A stretch of 12,129 nt of DNA from an archaeon (GTDB lineage Archaea > Asgardarchaeota > Hermodarchaeia > Hermodarchaeales > Hermodarchaeaceae): positions 1 to 12,129 of the forward strand of contig JABXGS010000054.1 of the NCBI GenBank assembly GCA_016550425.1, given 5' to 3'. Each line of letters begins with the position of its first letter. The first letter of the stretch is position 1. The notes below the pieces were generated by a model, which did no database searches, had not been told where the DNA came from, and saw only the letters and a program-made list of their open reading frames with translations. Shown piece after piece: positions 5,998-12,129 of the stretch. The position numbers and the translations under genes were made by a program.

Positions 5998-6399
5998 TTG
6001 GTTAGAAAACGTAATGTAGCAATCGCTATAGTCCTCATCGTGGTGATTAGTGCCGGAATCTATTTTGGGCTCGCATATCCCTTTCCTGTACTCAGTCAAT
6101 CCGTCTCTCTTACAGGGATTCTATCGCAAACAGAAATTTCCGTTGTTATCACCTGGCCCAATGCACAAATGAAGTTAATTATTACTCTAACTTCGGCCAC
6201 AGCAATCTGGGGCTTTGAAATACGAGATGCTTCGAATAACTATGTTCATGGTCAAGCTGGAATTTCAACCTCCACATATACAATCGAAACACCGTGGCTT
6301 GATGCTTCGGGATCGTACACAATCTTCATAACCTGCATTGGTGATTTGGATGGTATGGTCACCGTGTTTGCGCGGGGCTGGCCTTTCATCACTGCATAA
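5998..6399 (+). CDS. Small membrane-anchored extracytoplasmic beta-rich protein
   Basis: The 133-residue product begins with a short basic start (VRKR), followed by a single membrane segment (about 6-27, rich in Ile and Val). The remaining 105 residues or so alternate polar and hydrophobic residues in a beta-strand pattern (EISVVITWPNAQMKLIITL, IWGFEIRDASNNYV, YTIFITCIGDLDGMVTVFA). The pattern faintly recalls pre-peptidase C-terminal or similar beta-sandwich domains, but I cannot assign a family. The TTG at 5998 is preferred over the TTG at 5989, because AAGGTGG ends at 5987: 10 nt before the former, only 1 nt before the latter. The gene is followed in the same direction by the solute-binding protein gene, with a separate TATA box between them. 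Confidence 0.65.
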   Translation: MVRKRNVAIAIVLIVVISAGIYFGLAYPFPVLSQSVSLTGILSQTEISVVITWPNAQMKLIITLTSATAIWGFEIRDASNNYVHGQAGISTSTYTIETPWLDASGSYTIFITCIGDLDGMVTVFARGWPFITA

Positions 6400-6413
6400 G
6401 CGTTGAAAGGAAT

Positions 6414-6429
6414 TTGCCATCTTCGGCAA
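6414..6429 (+). repeat. Short hairpin after the small exported protein gene
   Basis: TTGCC (6414-6418) and GGCAA (6425-6429) form a 5-bp stem with a 6-nt loop, 14 nt after the stop codon. It might mark the 3' end of the transcript, but it is short and has no T-run, so the support is weak. Confidence 0.2.
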
Positions 6430-6431
6430 TC

Positions 6432-6437
6432 TTATAT
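6432..6437 (+). promoter_or_regulatory. Putative TATA box of the solute-binding protein gene
   Basis: TTATAT lies 54 nt before the proposed ATG at 6492. Transcription from near 6460 would leave a leader of about 30 nt containing AGGTG at 6478-6482. This also argues against the longer reading frame that opens at 6414. Confidence 0.4.
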
Positions 6438-6491
6438 CCAAAGTTACCAAAGGCGGCGGTAGGTCATTCGCCTTCGCAGGTGTCTCTGAGT

Positions 6492-8465
6492 ATGATTACA
6501 AAAGTCACCGCCCTCGTTAACTCGAAAAACCGCACACTGCACACAATCTTGTCCCTAATGCTGTGCACAGTTCTTATCGGTTTCTTTCTGGTGGGGAGTT
6601 ATTCAACTTCCATGAGTTCCGCAGCGCCATTACAGCCATTTTTAGAAACCTTCGAAAAGAATGGACCATACATAAACGAAGCAATCTTTGGAGTTTATCA
6701 TGGTTCCGATTCCCAGTGGGCGGCTCTTGTCGATGGTTTAATTGATGTGGGGAATGCACCTCTTACCCTTGATGAACGAGCTGATATCGAATTTAATGAA
6801 TGGGAAGTCAATCAATTCTGGGGCATCGCCTGTAGCACACATTTTGATCCTTTCTTTGTTGAGGAAGTTGAAGGGCCCCCTGGCTTCAATGGATTTCCCT
6901 TCAATTATGTTAGTCTTCGCCGAGCGGTTGCCATTGCTCTGGATAAATATGCTATTGCCCAAACGTCTTTCGGTGAAAGTGGCGTCGCTCTTGACCATAT
7001 CATTCCGGCTTCTTATGCCGCATGGCATGAACCGGATCTTGGGATGGATTACCGAGATGGGGACATCCAGCATGCTATTGAAGTCCTTGAGGCTGCAGGT
7101 TTCATTGACTTCAACCTGGATGGGTATCGTGATGCACCGAATGCAACAGAGGTTACCTTGAGTTTATACTATACACCAACAGAATTAGCGTCGAAGTATA
7201 CTCAGCATTCAAAAATTGCTACTAATACCACGCTTATAGCTCAGACAATTCAGGTAACCATGGAAGCCCTTGGTTTTCGGATTAATCTTTATCCTGTTTC
7301 TGAACAAACCTTGTGGGCGTATACTCACATTGGCTACCGTGCCTATCAGATGGCTTTAATCCCGCTTGAAATTTATAATCGGGCTCCCGAATTTATACAA
7401 AATCTCTTCTACTCATTTACGATTCCGGTGGTTGATTCACCATCTGATGAAACCCTTCTTTACTCATCGAATATTATGAACTTTCATAATACAACAATTG
7501 ATACTCTCATTGAAACAATGAATACAACCACTGATTACGACGATTTTCAAGCGCTCTTATCGGAACTCCAAATCGCTGTAGCGCAGAATCAACCCCTTAT
7601 TCCTCTGTGTACACGGTATCAATATACTGCACAACGAACGGATCGCTACGAACGATGGTTTAATCAACCTAGAGTTGGCACAGCGAATCAATGGAGTCTA
7701 TTGCAATCTCGATTAAGAACAGGGCAACCTGAGAAGCATCCAATCACTGATGTTGGAGGAACCATGGAAATTGGTCTTAATGATATGCCCGCAACATTAA
7801 ATCCCATCCTTGCTACGCTCCCTGACACATGGCTGATCTTAGATTCAATATACAGTCGATTAGTCCGAATGAATCCACTAACTGGGGAACCGCTTCCAGA
7901 TTTAGCACAAAGCTGGACGATTGAACCAGTTGGAACTGAGTTACGCTTCGTATTCAATCTCCAAAATAACGCCTCTTGGCATGACGGAGAGCCTTTCACC
8001 GCCGACGATGTAGCATTCACCTACAATTATACTAACGACCTACCAGGTCCTTGGCCTCTACTTCGACCCAAACCTTACATACCAATTTCAAGCATCGAAG
8101 TCATCAATAACGTCACAATAGCAATTACCACACCACTCAATGGCTACTTTGCTATCTTCGACCTTTCCGAGTTCGTTATCCTACCCCAGCATCTCTGGGA
8201 AGGAATACTTCGACCAGCTTCCTTCGATAATCCCCGACCCGTTGGCACAGGTCCTTTCATGTTCGATAAACGCCCTGAAGCCGGGCTTATCTACCTCCGC
8301 TATTTCCCTGAGTATCATTATTGCATTCCAGGCTCCCGTGAGTTGCCAATTTTCATCGACTATTCCTTCCTCATCTGGCTCGGTGGCGGCATCTTTGTAG
8401 TAGGCTTAACTATAATTGGGGCTGTATGGTTCCTTCGAAGAACCCCACACGGTTTCACAAATTAA
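6492..8465 (+). CDS. Circularly permuted SBP_bac_5-type solute-binding protein, membrane-anchored
   Basis: The 657-residue surface protein is related to family 5 (peptide/oligopeptide/sugar) binding proteins of ABC importers. It has a hydrophobic N-terminal signal or anchor (about 18-36) and a C-terminal membrane segment (about 625-648) with the basic tail FLRRTP. The order of the ligand-binding halves is reversed. Residues 58-390 match what is normally the second half: GPYINEAIF, then SLRRAVAIALDKYAIA (usual form VRQAIAYAIDR), HAIEVLEAAGF and QTIQVTMEALGFRINL. Residues 421-612 match the normal first half: ATLNPILA, IYSRLVRMNPLTGEPLPDLA, ASWHDGEPFTADDVAFTYNY and NPRPVGTGPFMF, ending YFPEYHY. 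Each half occurs once. ATG 6492 has AGGTG 9 nt upstream and begins the signal sequence. Many N-x-S/T sites fit an outside location. No permease or ATPase gene is nearby, so it may serve a distant transporter. Confidence 0.82.
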   Translation: MITKVTALVNSKNRTLHTILSLMLCTVLIGFFLVGSYSTSMSSAAPLQPFLETFEKNGPYINEAIFGVYHGSDSQWAALVDGLIDVGNAPLTLDERADIEFNEWEVNQFWGIACSTHFDPFFVEEVEGPPGFNGFPFNYVSLRRAVAIALDKYAIAQTSFGESGVALDHIIPASYAAWHEPDLGMDYRDGDIQHAIEVLEAAGFIDFNLDGYRDAPNATEVTLSLYYTPTELASKYTQHSKIATNTTLIAQTIQVTMEALGFRINLYPVSEQTLWAYTHIGYRAYQMALIPLEIYNRAPEFIQNLFYSFTIPVVDSPSDETLLYSSNIMNFHNTTIDTLIETMNTTTDYDDFQALLSELQIAVAQNQPLIPLCTRYQYTAQRTDRYERWFNQPRVGTANQWSLLQSRLRTGQPEKHPITDVGGTMEIGLNDMPATLNPILATLPDTWLILDSIYSRLVRMNPLTGEPLPDLAQSWTIEPVGTELRFVFNLQNNASWHDGEPFTADDVAFTYNYTNDLPGPWPLLRPKPYIPISSIEVINNVTIAITTPLNGYFAIFDLSEFVILPQHLWEGILRPASFDNPRPVGTGPFMFDKRPEAGLIYLRYFPEYHYCIPGSRELPIFIDYSFLIWLGGGIFVVGLTIIGAVWFLRRTPHGFTN

Positions 8466-8480
8466 CCAGCTACTGCAGGA

Positions 8481-9266
8481 CTATTCATGCAACTCGTGTA
8501 GAAATGCGTTCACAACAGAATTGAACGCCGAAGGTTTTTCGAGCATACAGTTATGCCCCGCATCCGAAATAACCTCAGATTTGGCATTTGGAATCAATTC
8601 CACCATTCGATCGAGGAGCTCTGAATTAACCGCTGATTCAAATTCACCAGTAATGATAAGGGTAGGCACTTGAATTTCAGAAAGCCTTGAAACTACATTG
8701 AACGCTTTCACATTTTGTAAAATTTCAAGAATAACAGACGTGGGTGTACGCTCTGATTCCACATTCACCCATTCGACAAGTTCCTGATTTACATCTGGCG
8801 CAAAGAGGGCTTTTTCAGTGAACTTTGAGGCACGTTTTCGGGATATACGAATGAGAAACCGGAGTAGACTGAACTCAAAGCTTCGTTTTCGAGTAGCAAC
8901 TGGATGGGGGCTCGTACCAACAAGCACTAATCCACGAGGATCTCCCAATCCATCTAACGCGAATTGAAGGGCAATCATCCCACCTAAAGAGTGACCAATC
9001 AGAATAGGCTTCGATATCTGGTGCTTTGCTAGAATTGATTCAAGATCCTCTAAGTGGTTCCTGATGGAATAACCACTTGTTGGTTTCTCAGAATCTCCAT
9101 GCCCTCGTAAGTCATAGGCGATTACTTGGTTGCTCTGGGCAAAGAAGGGAACTTGGTATTTCCAGAATCGATGGGATGCCGCCCAACCGTGAATGAAAAC
9201 GAGAGGGGGACCTTGACCTTCTTTGTGTTCATACAACTGCACAGTGGCTAGATCTGACTCAGTCAT
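8481..9266 (-). CDS. Alpha/beta hydrolase (esterase/lipase-like)
   Basis: The 261-residue cytosolic protein has the alpha/beta hydrolase fold: PLVFIHGWAASHRFW (oxyanion-hole HGW, 26-28), VIAYDLRGHGDSEKP (49-62), the nucleophile elbow ILIGHSLGGMIAL with Ser93, a helical cap around 120-190, LIITGEFESAV (203-213) and the catalytic His238 in DAGHNCMLEKP. The usual acid after strand 6 is Asp in a GxxD pattern; here the matching position is Glu210, so the triad would be Ser-Glu-His. The substrate is unknown; esters, lactones and similar compounds are typical for relatives. ATG 9266 begins the family-like sequence. The gene converges on the solute-binding protein gene with 15 bp between the stop codons, and diverges from the unrecognised gene at 9378. 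Confidence 0.87.
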   Translation of the reverse strand: MTESDLATVQLYEHKEGQGPPLVFIHGWAASHRFWKYQVPFFAQSNQVIAYDLRGHGDSEKPTSGYSIRNHLEDLESILAKHQISKPILIGHSLGGMIALQFALDGLGDPRGLVLVGTSPHPVATRKRSFEFSLLRFLIRISRKRASKFTEKALFAPDVNQELVEWVNVESERTPTSVILEILQNVKAFNVVSRLSEIQVPTLIITGEFESAVNSELLDRMVELIPNAKSEVISDAGHNCMLEKPSAFNSVVNAFLHELHE

Positions 9267-9377
9267 CCATATCTCACGTTAAACGACAGAGAATTTGGTG
9301 CTAATTATCCCTTCTGCAGTATGGTCCAAAGAGTTTTTTCTTCCCACGAGAATTTGCAGATAAGTTGGTGACTTTTT

Positions 9378-9917
9378 GTGGAAGCAACCGATGTTTGGAT
9401 AGTGATAATTCGTGGGGAAGCAGAAGGTCAGGATGTTCGAGTGGCTCTTGATTTCCAGAACGTCGAACCTCTACTGGGTCCTCGTAATTTCATCGTCGGT
9501 GATGCTTTTATTGGTCAATTTCTGGAACTGATTCAGTCTCGTGAAAAATGGGTCATTAAAACAGTGATTGAAGAAGTAAGGACGCCACAAGAAGAGAAAC
9601 TTCCTCAAGGAATTCCATTATTTGCGATATTGACTAAGAGTTATCCGCGTGGGCTCTCTGCTGGCGCCCTCTTCCTCATTGAAGAGATTGCTCTCCAACC
9701 CGAGAAAGCACCAGAGCTGGCTGCTGAAGAGATGGGTGCAATTCTAGGTCCGGGCAAACGATTCCCTCTTGTTGGCTTATCCCCTGTAGGTTTCACTGCT
9801 GCATGTGCAGAAGACGCTAGACTGTTCACTAGATTCATTTCGCGGCTTCTCAAACGCCCAGAAGCCTTTGAAGAGGTGTCACTCCTGCTTCCCCGAAACT
9901 ATTCCGCCACAAGGTAA
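9378..9917 (+). CDS. Conserved-looking hypothetical protein, 179 residues
   Basis: I do not recognise a family. The product is soluble, with no signal peptide or membrane segment. It looks like an alpha/beta protein: a first strand (VWIVIIRGEA), a helix around FIGQFLELIQS, a strand plus helix (KWVIKTVIEEVRTP), a Gly-rich stretch around YPRGLSAGALFLIEEIAL, an acidic helix (EKAPELAAEEMGAILG), then FPLVGLSPVGFTAA and a basic C-terminal helix FTRFISRLLKRPEAF. The start is GTG 9378, chosen because GGTGA (9367-9371 approximately) lies about 7 nt upstream. Nothing in the neighbourhood (alpha/beta hydrolase divergent, methyltransferase convergent 8 bp away) explains its job. Codon use and protein-like composition argue that it is real. 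Confidence 0.65.
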   Translation: MEATDVWIVIIRGEAEGQDVRVALDFQNVEPLLGPRNFIVGDAFIGQFLELIQSREKWVIKTVIEEVRTPQEEKLPQGIPLFAILTKSYPRGLSAGALFLIEEIALQPEKAPELAAEEMGAILGPGKRFPLVGLSPVGFTAACAEDARLFTRFISRLLKRPEAFEEVSLLLPRNYSATR

Positions 9918-9925
9918 AACTGATT

Positions 9926-10693
9926 CTATCTTTTCTCAGCTCGAATTACTAGGAAGAAGGGAATACGATGTTCACGATCAAAAAACGCCTCGTCACTTAC
10001 TGGACGGGGTTCTTCAAAAGCTGTTAGAGAGAATCCAATTCGCAACAGGGTATTGACATAGGTTCCAATCGTTCGATGGAAGAAACTGAATGCTTGTGGG
10101 AAATCTTCCCCGGCCCTGGTCTTCCAACGTGCTTGATACTCATTCTCCAAAAAATAATCCTCAGTGATGAAGAACTGTCCTTCGCGGCGACCCGTTTTAA
10201 CGTTCTTCTTGCCTAGTTGCCAGTGACCTGGACCATACACATTGAAGGCTGGATGAACAACCGAAAAGACAAGAAAGCCATTCTGTTGGAGAACTCGATG
10301 AAATTCAGACAAGCTTTTTTCTAAACAGTCAAGATTGAGGAGTACAAGATTGCATAGCACGGCATCAAATTCCTCAGCGGCAAACTCTTTTAATTCGCAA
10401 AGATCAGCCTGAACATACTCGATTGGTAACCTAGCCGAGAGCTTCTTACTACGATCAACGAGAGATTGGGAAAAATCTACTCCTACAACATCAGCGCCTT
10501 TTTGCGCATAGAACCGTGAGAGGTATCCTTCTCCGCAACCTGCATCGAGGATTCGAAGACCATGGACATCGCCCATTAGCTTCTCTACACATGGGTTTAG
10601 AATATATTGGTGGTGTGGGGTGCCTTTCCCCTTGATTAACTCGGAGTATACTTTGGCATTTGCCTGCCACTGATTAAGGAGATGTTCGCGCAT
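9926..10693 (-). CDS. Class I SAM-dependent methyltransferase
   Basis: The 255-residue cytosolic enzyme has a Rossmann methyltransferase core. Motif I is RILDAGCGEGYLSR (SAM-binding GCGEG at 52-56), the acidic residue binding the ribose hydroxyls is Asp73 in VVGVDFS, motif III is EYVQADLCEL (about 92-101), and motif IV is FDAVLCNLVLLNL (109-121). It continues with EFHRVLQQNGFLVFSVVHP. The C-terminal part, ending TIGTYVNTLLRIGFSLTAFEEPRP, is typical of the broad Methyltransf_11/25-type small-molecule group. The N-terminal HLLNQWQANAKVYSELI probably forms the lid over the SAM site. The substrate cannot be inferred. ATG 10693 begins the family-like sequence with only weak GAAG upstream. It is convergent to the hypothetical gene on its left and follows the membrane-protein gene on its right by 50 bp in the same direction. 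Confidence 0.85.
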   Translation of the reverse strand: MREHLLNQWQANAKVYSELIKGKGTPHHQYILNPCVEKLMGDVHGLRILDAGCGEGYLSRFYAQKGADVVGVDFSQSLVDRSKKLSARLPIEYVQADLCELKEFAAEEFDAVLCNLVLLNLDCLEKSLSEFHRVLQQNGFLVFSVVHPAFNVYGPGHWQLGKKNVKTGRREGQFFITEDYFLENEYQARWKTRAGEDFPQAFSFFHRTIGTYVNTLLRIGFSLTAFEEPRPVSDEAFFDREHRIPFFLVIRAEKR

Positions 10694-10743
10694 GCTTCTT
10701 TGTGTATGACAGGCAGTATTAGACTGTGACGTCTTTGATCTAT

Positions 10744-11358
10744 TTAGGATTCAGATTCTTCGGTGAATTCATCAATTGATGTGACGAGATGACCCGTATA
10801 ACGGTTGATTAACAGGGTAAGGGCTTGCATAATCAATGTAATGATGATAACTCCAAGGGCAATAAACACGATGAGTAAACCGATTTCATAAAATAGAATT
10901 CCTGTTAATCCCATTGATGCGAGCCACGCGGTGCCCCACGGTTGTAGTATGTACTTCCATAGTAAATAGTATCCATAGATACCTGCAACGAGTACAAAAA
11001 GCGTCGAAATAGCAAAGAGGGTAAGAACTGTCTTAGTTGCCGAATCATCGGCATCGATATGCCCCACGCCTGGACCTACAATGAAACGTCGTACTCCTCG
11101 GTGAAACCTCAGAAATATTCCAAGGAGCCAAACAAATAGTAGAAATGCAAAGCCGCCGCCTAAAAGGAGGACAAAAATGAAGACATCTTCATTTGCGACG
11201 AGTATTCCCCAAATGCCACTAAGCATTAACACGAAGACGATGCCTGCTCCGAGGACAACCAGGAATGCCAGGAGCTGTAAACCGAAGGTGACTGAGGCAA
11301 TTCCTCCAAAAATACGGTCCCAATTTATTGAACGTTTTTCTTCATTAGATGGAGTCAT
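10744..11358 (-). CDS. Polytopic membrane protein, about four membrane segments
   Basis: The 204-residue product has a polar N-terminus (TPSNEEKRSINWDRIF), then hydrophobic blocks at about 22-52, 60-84, 109-134 and 147-182; the first and last are long and may each cover more than one pass. A basic loop (RFHRGVRRF) after the second block suggests a cytoplasmic side by the positive-inside rule. The C-terminal tail (SIDEFTEESES) is acidic. No catalytic, transporter or sensor motif is visible and no family is recognised. ATG 11358 is preferred; a GTG at 11367 would add three residues and has a less typical context. The methyltransferase gene follows 50 bp downstream in the same direction, so co-transcription is possible but not shown. 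Confidence 0.72.
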   Translation of the reverse strand: MTPSNEEKRSINWDRIFGGIASVTFGLQLLAFLVVLGAGIVFVLMLSGIWGILVANEDVFIFVLLLGGGFAFLLFVWLLGIFLRFHRGVRRFIVGPGVGHIDADDSATKTVLTLFAISTLFVLVAGIYGYYLLWKYILQPWGTAWLASMGLTGILFYEIGLLIVFIALGVIIITLIMQALTLLINRYTGHLVTSIDEFTEESES

Positions 11359-11460
11359 GTCTACCACTTCGTTGAAGGGTTAATCCAGTATTTACAGTGG
11401 TTTAGTCGAAAAAGATTTGCTTTTTTATCGGTGAAGAGTTCGAGGGGAATTTACTTAAAC

Positions 11461-12018
11461 CTAGAATGTTCTTTCTAGTTCATCCACAATCTGTTCATAC
11501 CGTTTATGGACATCTTTGCCACCAAGTATCTCATCAAATCGTTCGAAATCAGCTTTCATCTTGTCTTTTTCTTCTTGACTGAGCACTTTCACCATGGCTG
11601 GAAAGACTTCGTCCTCTTCCATCTTGAAGTGAGGCTGCATAATGTTGAGATACTCATTCACGGCTTTTAGGATGTTCTTACGTCCCTCCGATGAACCTCG
11701 TTGATAGGCTCGAATACCTTTGTGCATTTCATTCGCAAGATCTAAAGCTTCGATGTGTTCTTCGATTAGCACAGCTATATTCCGATCAACTTCTTTTGGT
11801 AGATCAGTATCATGCTCACGCATCTGTTCAAAGAGGATGTCTTCTTCTTTTGAATGATGAATGACATCAGCATAACCGCGAATGAACTCAACTAATTTCC
11901 AAAAAATAGGGGCAGGAATTTCTTCTTCATCTTCTAGCTTATCACGAACCTTCTCAATGATTGCAAAAACTCTATCAACCAATTTATGTTCGTCAAGTAA
12001 CGTGTCAATTGGGTACAT
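11461..12018 (-). CDS. Hemerythrin-like HHE-domain diiron protein
   Basis: The 185-residue cytosolic four-helix bundle probably binds a non-haem diiron site used in oxygen, nitric oxide or peroxide sensing or detoxification, or in iron handling. Candidate ligands are in the expected places: His11 in LLDEHKLVDRV, His55 and Glu59 in VIHHSKEEDILF (H-x3-E), His88 in LIEEHIEALD, and His130 and Glu134 in MQPHFKMEEDEVFP (H-x3-E). A helical C-terminal tail of about 40 residues follows the bundle. The start is ATG 12018, 8 nt after a strong GGAGGT (complement of 12027-12032). The frame continues upstream to 12090, but those codons do not resemble the family and run across the binding site. It is separated from the membrane-protein gene by about 100 bp and likely has its own promoter. 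Confidence 0.85.
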   Translation of the reverse strand: MYPIDTLLDEHKLVDRVFAIIEKVRDKLEDEEEIPAPIFWKLVEFIRGYADVIHHSKEEDILFEQMREHDTDLPKEVDRNIAVLIEEHIEALDLANEMHKGIRAYQRGSSEGRKNILKAVNEYLNIMQPHFKMEEDEVFPAMVKVLSQEEKDKMKADFERFDEILGGKDVHKRYEQIVDELERTF

Positions 12019-12026
12019 GGGAGTCG

Positions 12027-12032
12027 ACCTCC
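12027..12032 (-). promoter_or_regulatory. Ribosome binding site fixing the HHE protein start
   Basis: On the minus strand these bases read GGAGGT, a near-perfect Shine-Dalgarno sequence, with an 8-nt spacer to the ATG at 12018. It rules against the longer in-frame starts at 12060 and 12090. Beyond it, 12033-12129 shows no gene that I can support. Confidence 0.7.
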
Positions 12033-12129
12033 GCGTCCAAAGTGTACCCCCCTTGTTCATATCCTCTTGAAAAAACTTGCCTCTCTGCAATGTTTTTAGA
12101 TTAAAACCCCACTTCGAAGCCTCTAAAGA

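Noticed and set aside
6414..6491. Longer start of the solute-binding protein at 6414
   Set aside because: The extra 26 residues do not resemble a signal peptide, overlap a small hairpin and a TATA-like box, and lack a binding site. ATG 6492 has AGGTG at good spacing.
6738..7161. Additional open frames on both strands inside the solute-binding protein gene
   Set aside because: They have no family features or start signals, while the main frame carries continuous SBP_bac_5 motifs through the same stretch.
8416..8673. Plus-strand frame covering the end of the solute-binding protein and alpha/beta hydrolase genes
   Set aside because: It is the complement of the hydrolase C-terminus, where the minus-strand frame shows the catalytic His motif.

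Overview
The window reads as archaeal chromosome, most likely from an Asgard-type archaeon. The evidence is an Alba chromatin protein, a PDCD5-family protein, TATA-like boxes at plausible distances upstream of several genes, GGTG- and GGAGG-type ribosome binding sites, and frequent TTG/GTG start candidates. By eye the GC content is in the mid-forties, which would suit a Thorarchaeia- or Hermodarchaeia-like lineage. No marker here fixes the lineage, so that placement is inference. I see no rRNA, tRNA, CRISPR array, insertion sequence or phage gene.

Left part (1-3100), information processing and chromatin. After the truncated start of a membrane or exported protein on the minus strand comes a small protein with a winged helix that closely resembles the E2F/DP DNA-binding domain, including an RRLYDV recognition helix. 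A 37-codon reading frame may be coupled to it through an ATGA overlap. Facing it is a PDCD5-family gene. Divergent from that gene, across a shared TATA-like element, is a doubly membrane-anchored M28 metalloenzyme of the glutaminyl-cyclase-like branch. Next is an Alba gene with a long Lys/Glu/Ala/Pro-rich N-terminal tail and a leader containing nested and tandem inverted repeats.

Middle part (3100-9270), metabolism and the cell surface. A PfkB-type sugar or nucleoside kinase overlaps tail-to-tail with a YtcJ-like amidohydrolase. A small membrane-anchored extracytoplasmic protein follows. Next to it is a 657-residue solute-binding protein whose two SBP_bac_5 halves appear in reversed order (circular permutation), with a C-terminal membrane anchor. 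Convergent to it is an alpha/beta hydrolase.

Right part (9270-12129): an unrecognised 179-residue soluble protein, a class I methyltransferase, a four-helix-region membrane protein and a hemerythrin-like HHE diiron protein.

Most genes stand alone or in convergent/divergent pairs; there is no clear operon. Transporter permease and ATPase genes that would partner the solute-binding protein are absent. The most noteworthy items are the E2F-like regulator, the permuted binding protein, and the Alba tail plus structured leader.
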